Assembly: GCA_000621405.1 (NCBI GenBank)
Contig: JHYK01000004.1
Coordinates: 124,001-188,000 of the forward strand
DNA: 64,000 bases
Source of the DNA: Lachnospiraceae bacterium AC3007
Lineage (GTDB): Bacteria > Bacillota > Clostridia > Lachnospirales > Lachnospiraceae
Direction: 5' to 3'
Shown piece after piece: positions 33,559 to 42,078 of the stretch (position 1 is its first letter; every line of letters begins with the position of its first letter). Made by a program: the position numbers and the translations under genes. The notes under the pieces are model-generated. The model searched no databases, was not told the DNA's origin, and was given only the letters and a program-made list of their open reading frames with translations.

Positions 33559-34158
33559 ATGAAGATATATTCCGGCAAGATGAACCGTCTCGTGGACGAG
33601 CTGGCATCCCTTCCCGGTATTGGAGAGAAATCTGCCGGACGGCTGGCCGATCATCTGATAAGGATGCCGAAGGAGCGGGTGCAGCGTCTTACGGATGCGA
33701 TCACGGATGCAAGAGAGAACGTCCGCTTCTGCAGGGAGTGCTTTACCCTTACCGATACTGAGCTCTGTCCGGTATGTTCGAATGAAGCAAGGGATCACTC
33801 GACCATCATGGTCGTGGAGGATACCCGTGACATGCAGGCATATGAAAAGACAGGCAAATACAGCGGAGTCTATCATGTGCTTCAGGGAGCTATCTCGCCC
33901 ATGCTGGGGATAGGCCCGAATGACATCCGGCTGAAGGAGCTTATGACGAGGCTTCAGTCCGGTAATATACAGGAGATCATAATAGCTACCAATTCGTCTC
34001 TGGAAGGCGAGACAACTGCAATGTATATCAGCAAACTGATAAAGCCTCTCGGAATGAAGGTCACGCGCATAGCAAGCGGAGTTCCGGTCGGAGGAGATCT
34101 GGAGAACATCGATGAGATAACTCTGCTGAGAGCATTGGACGGCAGAGTCGAACTATGA
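33559..34158 (+). CDS. recR: Recombination mediator RecR
   Basis: Acts with RecO/RecF to load RecA at gaps. The 199-residue protein has the helix-hairpin-helix LPGIGEKSAGRLADHL, a four-Cys zinc finger (CREC, CPVC), and a Toprim domain with VVEDTRDMQAYEKT and GVYHVLQGAISP. Length and motifs are normal. The start is 6 bases after the ebfC stop, with no separate strong ribosome site, so coupling with ebfC is likely. Confidence 0.96.
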   Translation: MKIYSGKMNRLVDELASLPGIGEKSAGRLADHLIRMPKERVQRLTDAITDARENVRFCRECFTLTDTELCPVCSNEARDHSTIMVVEDTRDMQAYEKTGKYSGVYHVLQGAISPMLGIGPNDIRLKELMTRLQSGNIQEIIIATNSSLEGETTAMYISKLIKPLGMKVTRIASGVPVGGDLENIDEITLLRALDGRVEL

Positions 34159-34208
34159 TGCCATATCAGAGCATCTTATCACTACAACATTTTTAAAGGA
34201 GGAAGGTA

Positions 34209-35213
34209 ATGGAGTACAAGGTTTTTGAGCTGACAAACAAAAACGGCATGAAGGTCAAGGTAACCGAGTTTGGAGCCAATGTCATGGAGATCTGGGTTCC
34301 GGACAGGGACGGAAAGGCCGAGGACATCGTCATGGGGTTTGATTCTCCTGAAGATTACAAGGGCAATCCCTGCTTCTTCGGAGCATGCATAGGCCGTATG
34401 GCAAACCGTATCTGTGATGCGAAGTTCACGCTAGACGGAAAAGAGTACGATCTTCCCGTAAACGACGGCAAGAACAATCTCCACACCGACGCAGACAAGG
34501 GCTTCCACAAGGTGAAGTGGGAGGGAAGCCAGGACGGCAATTCCGTGGCATTCAGGTTTACAAGCCCTGACGGCGATGGAGGCTTCCCCGGAAAGCTTGA
34601 TATGACCGTGACATATACGCTCACGGACGATAACGGCCTTAAGATACGCTATGAGGGAGTATCCGATAAGAAGACCCTCATCAACTGCACAAATCATTCA
34701 TACTTCAATCTCAGCGGAGACCTTTCAAGCTCGATCCATGATCACGAGCTCAAACTCTATGCCCACAAATATACACCGGTAGTTGCCGGAGCTATCCCCA
34801 CAGGAGAGATAACAAATGTAGGGGGCACGGTATTTGATTTCACTGAGTACAGAAAGATCGGCCAGAACATCGATGATGATCTTGAGCAGCTGACCCTTGT
34901 ACAGGGATATGACCACAACTTCGTTCTCGATCATCTTACGGGTGACTACTCCAAGGTTGCCGAGGCAAAATGCGACAGATCCGGCAGAAAGATGGAAGTC
35001 TATTCGGACCTCCCCTGCATCCAGTTCTATGCCGGCAACTGCATCTCACCCCAGACCGGAAAAGGCGGTGTCAAATATGACAAGAGGCAGGCATTCTGTC
35101 TTGAGACACAGTATGCTCCCGATGCGATCAACCAGCCCGGATTCGAGAAGCCTGTATTTAACGCAGGTGAGAAATACGACACCACGACCGAATACAGATT
35201 CAGCACATATTGA
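34209..35213 (+). CDS. galM: Aldose 1-epimerase (mutarotase)
   Basis: Interconverts alpha and beta anomers of hexoses or arabinose. The 334-residue protein has the family's GRMANRI and NDGKNNLHTDADKGFHK segments, the catalytic His region LINCTNHSYFNLSG, the VQGYDHNFVL motif and a catalytic Glu near the C-terminal FCLETQYAPDA. An AAAGGAGGAAG site precedes the start. It is 18 bases before araD, so arabinose or another pentose is a plausible substrate. Confidence 0.92.
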   Translation: MEYKVFELTNKNGMKVKVTEFGANVMEIWVPDRDGKAEDIVMGFDSPEDYKGNPCFFGACIGRMANRICDAKFTLDGKEYDLPVNDGKNNLHTDADKGFHKVKWEGSQDGNSVAFRFTSPDGDGGFPGKLDMTVTYTLTDDNGLKIRYEGVSDKKTLINCTNHSYFNLSGDLSSSIHDHELKLYAHKYTPVVAGAIPTGEITNVGGTVFDFTEYRKIGQNIDDDLEQLTLVQGYDHNFVLDHLTGDYSKVAEAKCDRSGRKMEVYSDLPCIQFYAGNCISPQTGKGGVKYDKRQAFCLETQYAPDAINQPGFEKPVFNAGEKYDTTTEYRFSTY

Positions 35214-35231
35214 TCATCCCGGAGGCGCAAG

Positions 35232-35918
35232 ATGCTTGAAGAATTAAAAAAGGAAGTATACGAAGCGAACATGCTTCTGCCGAAATATGGCCTGGTAACT
35301 TTTACCTGGGGCAATGTCAGCGGAGTGGACAGGGATAAGAAGCTTTTTGTGATAAAGCCCTCAGGGGTGCCTTATGAGGACCTTAAGCCCGATGATATGG
35401 TAGTGGTTGATTTTGACGGCAATAAGGTAGAGGGTAAGCTCAACCCCTCATCTGACACAGCCACCCACGCCGAGTTATACAGCAAGTTCGAGGATATCGG
35501 AGGTGTTGTCCATACTCACAGCTCCTGGGCAACGAGTTGGGCACAGGCGGGAAGATCCATTCCCTGCTACGGGACCACTCACGCGGATTATTTTTACGGG
35601 AGCGTGCCCTGCCTCAGGGTCCTGACCAAAGAAGAGATGGACGAAGGCTATGAGAAGAATACCGGAGTCCTGATCACGGATTATTATAAGGACAGGGATC
35701 ATAATGCCGTTCAGGCGGTGCTCTGCAAGAATCATGGTCCTTTTACCTGGGGCAAGGATGCAGAGGATGCAGTCCACTGCGCGGTAGTCCTGGAGGAGGT
35801 GGCCAAGATGGCCTGCCGGACGGAAATGATCGATCCCAGAGTAGAGCCTACTCCGCAGCATCTTATGGATAAGCACTACTACAGGAAGCACGGCGAGAAC
35901 GCCTACTATGGGCAGTAG
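35232..35918 (+). CDS. araD: L-ribulose-5-phosphate 4-epimerase
   Basis: Converts L-ribulose 5-phosphate to D-xylulose 5-phosphate using a divalent metal. The 228-residue class II aldolase-fold protein has GNVSGVD, the IKPSGVPYEDL phosphate loop, SSDTATHAELY, the metal-binding HTHSSWATSWAQAG and a later NHGPFTWG histidine. It is the expected length. It follows galM closely and precedes transketolase, which would use the product. No araA or araB lies adjacent. Confidence 0.93.
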   Translation: MLEELKKEVYEANMLLPKYGLVTFTWGNVSGVDRDKKLFVIKPSGVPYEDLKPDDMVVVDFDGNKVEGKLNPSSDTATHAELYSKFEDIGGVVHTHSSWATSWAQAGRSIPCYGTTHADYFYGSVPCLRVLTKEEMDEGYEKNTGVLITDYYKDRDHNAVQAVLCKNHGPFTWGKDAEDAVHCAVVLEEVAKMACRTEMIDPRVEPTPQHLMDKHYYRKHGENAYYGQ

Positions 35919-35959
35919 CACTTGCGCTATATGTGTTGACTCATGTTGAGAAAGTGCTA
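35916..35959. repeat. Inverted repeat around the tkt upstream promoter
   Basis: TAGCACTT (35916-35923) and AAGTGCTA (35952-35959) are perfect inverted halves separated by 28 bases, which enclose a TTGACT box. Each half resembles a CIRCE half-site, but CIRCE halves are 9 bases apart. A nested CTCA-TGT-TGAG lies in the centre. Confidence 0.5.
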
Positions 35960-35963
35960 AATA
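35936..35963 (+). promoter_or_regulatory. Possible upstream tkt promoter
   Basis: TTGACT at 35936-35941, a 16-base spacer, and TAAATA at 35958-35963. One half of the inverted repeat overlaps its -10. Confidence 0.4.
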
Positions 35964-35997
35964 TGGCAGGCGCCTTTGCGCCGGATGTTTAGACTCA

Positions 35998-36025
35998 TTG
36001 CGAGCAAAAATATAATTATTATAAT
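35998..36025 (+). promoter_or_regulatory. tkt promoter
   Basis: TTGCGA at 35998-36003, a 16-base spacer, and TATAAT at 36020-36025. A second TATAAT at 36011-36016 pairs with TTTAGA (35988-35993) at 17 bases. If the downstream box is used, the transcript would start at about 36032, near the ribosome site, so the 36011 box may be the better choice. Confidence 0.55.
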
Positions 36026-36037
36026 GCAGGAGGGAAC

Positions 36038-36868
36038 ATGGATAAGAAGGAATTACAGCTTACCGCCGTTAAGGTCCGCAAAGGAATCGTAACTGCGGTG
36101 CATGCGGCAAAAGCCGGTCATCCCGGCGGATCTTTGTCCGCGGCAGATATCTTCACGTATCTGTATTTCAAGGAAATGAACATAGATCCCAAGGATCCGC
36201 AAAAGCCGGACAGGGACAGATTCGTGCTTTCAAAGGGCCATACGGCTCCGGGTCTGTATTCCGTAATGGCGAACAGGGGTTATTTCCCCGTGGACGAGCT
36301 TACGACGCTGAGAAAGCTCGGCTCCAGGCTTCAGGGCCACCCGAACATGAATGATGTGCCCGGCATAGACATGTCCTCGGGATCTCTGGGACAGGGCCTT
36401 TCGGTCGCTGACGGAATGGCTCTTGCTGCCAAGCTTGATAATAAGAGCTACAGAGTCTACTGCCTTTGCGGAGACGGAGAGCTTCAGGAAGGACAGATCT
36501 GGGAAGCCGCAATGTTTGCCGGAGCAAAGGGACTCGATAATCTGTGTGTGATAGTGGATAATAACAATCTTCAGATAGACGGCACCATTGAAGACGTATG
36601 CTCTCCCTATCCCATCGACAAAAAGTTCGAGGCGTTCAATTTCCATGTGATCAATATAGACGGAAATGATCTGGATCAGATCGAGAAGGCTTTCGACGAA
36701 GCAAAGACCGTAAAGGGCAAGCCGACCTGCATCGTGGCGAAGACGGTCAAAGGCAAGGGAGTGTCCTTCATGGAAAACAATGTGAGCTGGCACGGAACGG
36801 CGCCTAATGACGAGCAGTATGCGGTCGCTATGGCAGACCTCGACAAGCTGGAGGAGGGATTAAAATGA
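36038..36868 (+). CDS. Transketolase, N-terminal (ThDP-binding) subunit
   Basis: The first half of a split transketolase, which moves two-carbon units between pentose and triose/hexose phosphates. The 276-residue protein carries the HPGGSLS and SKGHTAPGLYS segments and the thiamine diphosphate motif GDGELQEGQIWEA ending in DNNNLQIDG. AGGAGGGAAC precedes the start. It overlaps the C-terminal subunit gene by four bases (ATGA), which favours equal synthesis of the two chains. Confidence 0.95.
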   Translation: MDKKELQLTAVKVRKGIVTAVHAAKAGHPGGSLSAADIFTYLYFKEMNIDPKDPQKPDRDRFVLSKGHTAPGLYSVMANRGYFPVDELTTLRKLGSRLQGHPNMNDVPGIDMSSGSLGQGLSVADGMALAAKLDNKSYRVYCLCGDGELQEGQIWEAAMFAGAKGLDNLCVIVDNNNLQIDGTIEDVCSPYPIDKKFEAFNFHVINIDGNDLDQIEKAFDEAKTVKGKPTCIVAKTVKGKGVSFMENNVSWHGTAPNDEQYAVAMADLDKLEEGLK

Positions 36869-37806
36869 GTGATGAGATTAAGAAGGTAGCGACCAGACAG
36901 AGCTACGGTGAGGCGCTGGCTGAGCTCGGAGATCAGTATCCGGATCTTGTAGTGCTCGATGCGGATCTTGCCAATGCCACAAAGACCGGGATCTTCCAGA
37001 AGAAATTCCCGGACAGACATATAGACTGCGGTATCGCAGAAGCAGACATGACCGGTATCGCAGCAGGACTTGCGACCTGCGGCAAGATACCTTTTATCAG
37101 TTCGTTTGCTATGTTCGCATCAGGAAGGAATTTTGAGCAGGTGAGGAATTCCATAGGCTATCCGCACCTTAATGTAAAGATAGGCGCTACTCATGCGGGT
37201 ATCACGGTCGGTGAAGACGGAGCATCACATCAGTGCATGGAGGATCTCGCTCTGATGAGGACCATACCCGGTATGACAGTGGTATGCCCTTCGGATGATG
37301 TGGAGACAAAGGCTGCAGTGAAGGCAGCGCTCGATATGAAGGGCCCCTTCTACATGAGGACAAGCCGTGCCGCAACAAAGGTGATAAACGATGTCCCCGG
37401 CTATATATTTGAGCTTGGCAAGGGTATCCTCATGAAAGAGGGCAAGGATATCACGATAATCGCTACCGGTATCGAAGTGGGCTATGCCCTTGAGGCAGCC
37501 GAGTCACTGGAGAACGACGGAGTATCGGTACGCGTGATCAATATCCATACCATAAAGCCTTTGGATGAGGACATCGTATTAAAGGCAGCGGAAGAGACCG
37601 GCAAGATCTTCACCGTAGAGGAGGCAACCGTCATCGGAGGTCTCGGCTCGGCGGTCGCAGAGCTTACGGCATCCAGGTGTCCCACCACGGTACACAGGAT
37701 AGGCATGCAGGATCTCTTCGGAGAGTCCGGCACATGGTCAGGCCTTCTCGAGAAGTACAGACTCGACGGCAAGGGCATCTACAGCCAGATAAAGGAGCTC
37801 CTGTAG
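36865..37806 (+). CDS. Transketolase, C-terminal subunit
   Basis: The second half of the split transketolase: pyrimidine-binding and C-terminal domains. The 313-residue protein includes GIAEADMTGIAAGLA (with the catalytic Glu), the GATHAGITVGEDGASHQ segment and the C-terminal HTIKPLDEDIV. Together the two chains equal a single-chain transketolase of about 590 residues, somewhat shorter than the usual 620-670. It forms an alpha2-beta2 complex by family precedent. Confidence 0.95.
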   Translation: MSDEIKKVATRQSYGEALAELGDQYPDLVVLDADLANATKTGIFQKKFPDRHIDCGIAEADMTGIAAGLATCGKIPFISSFAMFASGRNFEQVRNSIGYPHLNVKIGATHAGITVGEDGASHQCMEDLALMRTIPGMTVVCPSDDVETKAAVKAALDMKGPFYMRTSRAATKVINDVPGYIFELGKGILMKEGKDITIIATGIEVGYALEAAESLENDGVSVRVINIHTIKPLDEDIVLKAAEETGKIFTVEEATVIGGLGSAVAELTASRCPTTVHRIGMQDLFGESGTWSGLLEKYRLDGKGIYSQIKELL

Positions 37807-37851
37807 AGCAGTACGGCATATCAGCCGGTATTCGCTTTGAATCCTGACTTA

Positions 37852-37860
37852 TGATATAAT
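37852..37860 (+). promoter_or_regulatory. Extended -10 promoter of the DUF5711 gene
   Basis: TGA followed by a perfect TATAAT (37855-37860). No good -35 is at 17 bases; TTGAAT is only 12 bases upstream. The likely transcript start, 6-8 bases downstream, coincides with the ATG at 37868. Confidence 0.6.
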
Positions 37861-37867
37861 CCGACGT

Positions 37868-39055
37868 ATGTCAGGATTCAAGGTGATAAAAGGAAATAAA
37901 ACATCCGATGACAGGCATGCCGACAGGGAGATCCTGAAGCATCGTATCATAAAAGTACTCAGGGTCGTGGCTCTTTTCGCGGCCCTGATCTTTGTCATAT
38001 GGCTTTTACACCGCCTCTACCAGAACACCACATTTAATGATTATGATATCCTGTCCAAAGCCATGAGGCAGGATTCGGATACATCGGAGTATATTGCCTA
38101 TAACGGGCATATACTCAAGCTCTCCAGAGACGGGGCGGAAGCCTTTGAGGGCAACGGCAAGGCGATCTGGAATGTAACATATGAGATGCAGGATCCTCAT
38201 GCCGCAACATGCGGAGACTTTGTGGCCATCGCGGATGAACAGGGCACGGAGATATATGTGGCATCCTCCGCAGAGGATCAGGGAAAGATATCGACAAAGC
38301 TTCCGATCCTGGATATCTGCGTGTCAAGGCAGGGAGTGGTGGCAGCGGTGCTCGAAGATTCCGGCACTTCCTGGATAAGACTTTTTGACAAGAACGGCGA
38401 AGAGCTCGCGTCGGTGAAGTGCTCCATGGCCGAGAGCGGATATCCTATGGATATTTCATTGTCGCCGTCCGGTTATCTCCTCGGGGTCGCATATACGAGA
38501 GTAGAGGGAGATGCCATGCGAAGCTCCGTCGCATTTTACAACTTTGGTGATGTGGGAGCGAATGAGAGCGACCATTACATGAGCGGCTATGACTTTGAAG
38601 GCACTCTCATACCCAGAGTCAAATTCCTGAACGATTCCACCGCATTTGCCATAGGTACTGATAAGATGATCATTTTTTCCGGTGATCAGAAGCCGGAAAA
38701 ATCCTTTGAGTACAGTTTTGATACACGCATAAAGGGTGTTTTCTACAGCGAGGACAGGATCGTGCTGGTGCGTGAGAGCGCCATTGACGGGGGCTATGCC
38801 GCGTCCGTCTTTAATCTTGCAGGCGAAGAGCTTCTTTCGATCCCGTTTGATCTTGACTATATCGATGTCCAGGTAAGCAAAAAGAGGATAGTGATCTACA
38901 GCGACACGCATATGCTGATATATGATCTTCGCGGGACCATAAAATACGACGGACCGCTAGATGACTCTACTCTTCTGGTATCCACTACAAATAACGCGAG
39001 ACGGTACATCCTGGTCAACCGCGAGACAGTGAAGACCATACAGCTGGTGAAGTGA
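37868..39055 (+). CDS. DUF5711-like membrane-anchored beta-propeller protein
   Basis: A 395-residue protein of unknown function. A short basic cytoplasmic segment is followed by one membrane helix at about 33-52 and a large extracytoplasmic domain with repeated beta-strand patterns (DFVAIADEQGTEIYV, VVAAVLEDSGTSWIRLFDKNG and similar), which suggests a beta-propeller as in the DUF5711 family. The next gene starts 1 base after the stop and encodes CvpA. The ATG at 37868 has no ribosome site, and an in-frame GTG at 37883 (after AGGA) is an alternative start, still upstream of the membrane helix. Confidence 0.75.
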   Translation: MSGFKVIKGNKTSDDRHADREILKHRIIKVLRVVALFAALIFVIWLLHRLYQNTTFNDYDILSKAMRQDSDTSEYIAYNGHILKLSRDGAEAFEGNGKAIWNVTYEMQDPHAATCGDFVAIADEQGTEIYVASSAEDQGKISTKLPILDICVSRQGVVAAVLEDSGTSWIRLFDKNGEELASVKCSMAESGYPMDISLSPSGYLLGVAYTRVEGDAMRSSVAFYNFGDVGANESDHYMSGYDFEGTLIPRVKFLNDSTAFAIGTDKMIIFSGDQKPEKSFEYSFDTRIKGVFYSEDRIVLVRESAIDGGYAASVFNLAGEELLSIPFDLDYIDVQVSKKRIVIYSDTHMLIYDLRGTIKYDGPLDDSTLLVSTTNNARRYILVNRETVKTIQLVK

Positions 39056-39056
39056 C

Positions 39057-39566
39057 ATGAGTCCGAATGCGTTGTTTCTTATAATAGTAGCTGTACTCCT
39101 GATATGTTTTTTTGCCGGAAGGCGGGCGGGCTTTATCAGGACGCTAATCCCGGTCGTATCATCTCTCGCATCCATATTCCTTATCGCTTCCGCGATTCCA
39201 GTCCTTAAGGATGATATAGTAAAAGATGTCATGAGTCTTGCTTTCGCAGATGCCGTAATATCGGTTGCGGCGTTTGCTGTATCGTTTCTTGTGCTGCGAT
39301 GGGCGATAAAAAAGGTACTGAGTTTCTTCAGGCTGATAAGCGATGCGCCTGTAGTCGGAAGCGTGGACAGATTCCTGGGGGCCTTGGCCGGCTTTGCCGG
39401 AGGACTGATCATAATCTGGGGAACGTTCTTTTTTCTGCTTTTATTTACATCTCCCGAAGAAATGCCCCGTCTTCTGGCATTAGTCGAGGGAAATGAATTC
39501 GTCAGGCTTCTTTATAACAATAATCTCATCCTGACATTCGTGAATTACTTTATTTTTGCATCGTAA
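39057..39566 (+). CDS. CvpA-family membrane protein
   Basis: A 169-residue protein with four hydrophobic helices and the CvpA-family arrangement: GRRAGFIRTLIPVVSS early, then SDAPVVGSVDRFLGALAGFAGGLII, the most conserved segment of the family. Members affect colicin V export in E. coli, and their exact function in Firmicutes is unsettled. It begins 1 base after the DUF5711 gene stop and the two are probably translated together. Confidence 0.85.
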   Translation: MSPNALFLIIVAVLLICFFAGRRAGFIRTLIPVVSSLASIFLIASAIPVLKDDIVKDVMSLAFADAVISVAAFAVSFLVLRWAIKKVLSFFRLISDAPVVGSVDRFLGALAGFAGGLIIIWGTFFFLLLFTSPEEMPRLLALVEGNEFVRLLYNNNLILTFVNYFIFAS

Positions 39567-39577
39567 TACTTTTCCGG

Positions 39578-39605
39578 TTGTGGTCAGAGAGGACTCCGAC
39601 CACAA
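39578..39605 (+). terminator. Hairpin downstream of cvpA
   Basis: TTGTGGTC (39578-39585) and GACCACAA (39598-39605) form a perfect 8-bp stem 11 bases after the cvpA stop. No T-run follows, so termination is only suggested by position. Confidence 0.5.
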
Positions 39606-39662
39606 TATCTGCCATTAAAGGAGCCGGGATCAGCCGGATCGGGCAAATTCCTAAAAAAATCC

Positions 39663-39696
39663 TTGCATTGACTCTCAAACTGTGTTAACCTAGCAC
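39663..39696 (+). promoter_or_regulatory. S10 operon promoter region
   Basis: Two overlapping 17-base-spaced options: TTGCAT (39663-39668) with TAACCT (39686-39691), and TTGACT (39668-39673) with TAGCAC (39691-39696). Neither -10 is ideal. It is the only reasonable promoter in the gene-free stretch before rpsJ. Confidence 0.5.
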
Positions 39697-39701
39697 TTGC
39701 C

Positions 39702-39974
39702 GTGACGCGATAGCTGGGAAGCGGAAGTTGCTGTCATGCCGGAGGATAGACCTCCAGGACCCATGCAGGACAGGTAATTTCGTGGAGCGAATGTCAAGTC
39801 ATAGATACTGGCGACGAAGTCACTGTACAGTTAGTGGATGGGACGAGGCCCGTGAGGGAACCGGTTCCGGACATATGAGGCTGCAATCTGTCTTTAATAT
39901 ATATAGGACACACGCGGCAATGTGTACAGTCACCGACTAAGAAGATCATTACAAATAAGGAGGCGACTTTTTTT
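39702..39974 (+). promoter_or_regulatory. Long structured leader of the S10 operon
   Basis: The only gene-free stretch over 300 bases in the window (39567-39974) holds the cvpA hairpin, the promoter and this leader of about 270 bases. Inside it are GGAGG/CCTCC (39741-39755, 5-base loop), a 12-bp palindrome GGAACCGGTTCC (39857-39868), and a long-range pair between 39819-39829 and 39923-39933 with 10 of 11 bases complementary (eight in a row, ACTGTACA with TGTACAGT). I recognise no known riboswitch or r-protein leader family. An autoregulatory leader is the natural inference. Confidence 0.55.
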
Positions 39975-40295
39975 ATGGCAAAACAGGTTATGAGGATCAC
40001 ACTCAAGGCATATGACCATGAGCTCGTGGACCAGTCTGCTGCGAAGATCATAGAGGCGGTCAGGAAGAACGGATCCGATGTTTCCGGCCCTGTGCCCCTT
40101 CCTACTAAAAAGGAAGTGGTTACGATCCTTCGTGCTGTACATAAGTACAAGGATTCCAGAGAGCAGTTCGAGCAGAGAACGCATAAGCGTCTGATCGACG
40201 TTATTGCTCCCACGCAGAAGACCGTAGACGTCCTGCAGCGTCTTGAGATGCCCGCAGGCGTATACATCGACATAAAGATGAAGGAAAAGAACTGA
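39975..40295 (+). CDS. rpsJ: 30S ribosomal protein S10
   Basis: A 106-residue 30S head protein, also the transcription antitermination factor NusE. The sequence from [17 protein letters not shown] through the GPVPLPTK loop is standard. It opens the S10 gene cluster, with no rpsL, rpsG, fusA or tuf just upstream. AAGGAGGCGAC precedes the start, separated by a seven-T run. Confidence 0.97.
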   Translation: MAKQVMRITLKAYDHELVDQSAAKIIEAVRKNGSDVSGPVPLPTKKEVVTILRAVHKYKDSREQFEQRTHKRLIDVIAPTQKTVDVLQRLEMPAGVYIDIKMKEKN

Positions 40296-40428
40296 TAAAG
40301 AATCGCGTAATGAGCTCATGCAGCATTTATGAAGCCGTATAGAGCTCCGAGGCGCCAGAGTTCCGTGCAGGATGGCAGTGCCTTGCAACATGCATAGCGG
40401 CCGGCGCGGACGGAAAGGACAGACAAAG
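40296..40428 (+). promoter_or_regulatory. Structured spacer between rpsJ and rplC
   Basis: 133 bases in a cluster where most gaps are under 30. GAGCTC (40312-40317) can pair with GAGCTC (40342-40347), and GCGCC (40352-40356) with GGCGC (40403-40407), enclosing a further small stem GGCA/TGCC. No T-run is present, so it is not a terminator. Possibly an RNA processing or r-protein binding element. Confidence 0.4.
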
Positions 40429-41133
40429 ATGAAAAAAGCAATACTTGCCACAAAGATAGGCATGACACAGATCTTTGACGAGAACGGCGTCATGATCCCT
40501 GTGACTGTGCTTGAGGCGGGCCCGTGTGTGGTAACCCAGCTCAAGACAATGGAAAATGACGGCTACGAGGCAGTACAGGTAGGTTTCCAGGAAAAGAAAG
40601 AAAAGGTCGTCAATAAGGACAAGGGCGGCTCGAAGAACGTGGCCCACAGGCACGGAGCTACCAAGCCTGAGATGGGACATTTCAAGAAGGCCGGCGTCGA
40701 CCCCAAGAAATACGTTAAGGAATTCAGGTTTGAGAACTGCTCAGAGTATGAGATAGGATCCGAGATCAAAGCCGATATCTTTGAGGTCGGCGATAAGGTG
40801 GATGTGACCGCCATATCAAAGGGAAAAGGTTTCCAGGGCGCGATCAAGAGACTTGGACAGCACAGAGGACCCATGAAGCACGGTTCCAAGTTCCATCGTC
40901 ATCAGGGATCAAACGGAGCAACCTCCTCACCCAGCCGTGTATTCAAGGGCAAGGGCATGCCGGGACATATGGGTTCGGTACAGGTGACTGTAAAGAATCT
41001 CGAAGTAGTACGCGCTGATGCAGAGAAGAATCTGCTGCTGATAAAGGGCGCAGTTCCCGGTCCCAAGAAGGGGCTCATCACGATAAAAGAGACCACAAAG
41101 GCCTCTGCGGGTGCCGCCAAGGCGTCCAATTAA
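40429..41133 (+). CDS. rplC: 50S ribosomal protein L3
   Basis: A 234-residue assembly-initiator protein of the 50S subunit near the peptidyl transferase centre. It opens [19 protein letters not shown] and contains the long loop [15 protein letters not shown]. The C terminus has an Ala/Lys-rich tail beyond the usual 209 or so residues. The start at 40429 follows AAAGGACAG; an in-frame ATG at 40372 is rejected because it would add a non-homologous 19-residue leader. Confidence 0.97.
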   Translation: MKKAILATKIGMTQIFDENGVMIPVTVLEAGPCVVTQLKTMENDGYEAVQVGFQEKKEKVVNKDKGGSKNVAHRHGATKPEMGHFKKAGVDPKKYVKEFRFENCSEYEIGSEIKADIFEVGDKVDVTAISKGKGFQGAIKRLGQHRGPMKHGSKFHRHQGSNGATSSPSRVFKGKGMPGHMGSVQVTVKNLEVVRADAEKNLLLIKGAVPGPKKGLITIKETTKASAGAAKASN

Positions 41134-41157
41134 TCGAAAGGAAGGAGGATACCCGAA

Positions 41158-41778
41158 ATGGCAGACGTAAAAGTTTACGATATGACTGGAAAAGAAACGG
41201 GCACGATGAGTCTTAACGACGATATCTTCGGAGTTAAGATCAACGAGCATCTTATACACCTGGCAGTTGTCCAGCATCTGGCTAACAGCCGTCAGGGAAC
41301 ACAGAAAGCAAAGACAAGGTCAGAGGTCTCAGGCGGAGGCAGAAAGCCCTGGAGACAGAAGGGAACAGGACATGCAAGACAGGGTTCCACAAGATCTCCT
41401 CAGTGGAGACACGGCGGAGTCGTCTTTGCTCCGGTCCCCAGAGACTACAGCTTCAAGATGAATAAGAAGGAAAAGAGGATCGCATTAAAGAGCGCCCTCA
41501 CTTCCAGGGTCGAGGCAGAGAAGCTCCTTGTCCTGAACGAACTGAAGCTTGATGAGATCAAGACAAAAGAGATGAAGAAGGTGCTTGACGCTCTCAAGGT
41601 TGACAAGGCTCTTGTGATCCTTGATTCACTCGACAAGAACGTGATCATCTCGGCAAGGAATATACCAGGAGTTGCCACCTGTCAGGCTGACAGCATCAAT
41701 ACGTATGACATCATGAAGTACAGTACGGTTGTTGCCACCAAGGCGGCTGTAGAGAAGATACAGGAGGTATACGCATAA
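41158..41778 (+). CDS. rplD: 50S ribosomal protein L4
   Basis: A 206-residue protein lining the exit tunnel, with the long basic loop [19 protein letters not shown] and [12 protein letters not shown]. In E. coli L4 also autoregulates the S10 operon. Here the stop overlaps the rplW start by one base (TAATG). GAAAGGAAGGAGG precedes the start. Confidence 0.97.
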   Translation: MADVKVYDMTGKETGTMSLNDDIFGVKINEHLIHLAVVQHLANSRQGTQKAKTRSEVSGGGRKPWRQKGTGHARQGSTRSPQWRHGGVVFAPVPRDYSFKMNKKEKRIALKSALTSRVEAEKLLVLNELKLDEIKTKEMKKVLDALKVDKALVILDSLDKNVIISARNIPGVATCQADSINTYDIMKYSTVVATKAAVEKIQEVYA

Positions 41779-42077
41779 TGGCTGACATCAAATATTACGA
41801 CGTGATACTCCGCCCGGTAGTAACAGAGAAATCCATGAATCTGCAGGCAGAGAAGAAGTACACATTTTATGTGGCACCTTCAGCGAACAAGGTCATGATA
41901 AAGGAAGCCGTCGAGAAGATGTTCGACGGAGTCAAGGTCGAGAAGGTCTACACGATGAACCTTCAGGGCAAGAAGCGCAGGAGAGGCTACACACAGGGCT
42001 ACACGGCCAAGAGAAAGAAGGCCATAGTCAAGCTCACGGAAGATTCGAAGGATATCGAGATCTTCGCAGGTCTTTAA
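41778..42077 (+). CDS. rplW: 50S ribosomal protein L23
   Basis: A 99-residue protein at the tunnel exit that docks SRP and trigger factor. The family opening [15 protein letters not shown] and the basic loop [19 protein letters not shown] are present. It is coupled to rplD by a one-base overlap and followed by a 79-base spacer with alternative hairpins. Confidence 0.96.
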   Translation: MADIKYYDVILRPVVTEKSMNLQAEKKYTFYVAPSANKVMIKEAVEKMFDGVKVEKVYTMNLQGKKRRRGYTQGYTAKRKKAIVKLTEDSKDIEIFAGL

Positions 42078-42078
42078 G

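Noticed and set aside
35916-35959. CIRCE element for HrcA control
   Set aside because: The halves resemble CIRCE halves but are 28 bases apart instead of 9, and no chaperone gene follows.
39728-39940. 70-codon open frame in the S10 leader
   Set aside because: No ribosome site and a composition unlike coding neighbours; the region is better explained as a structured leader.
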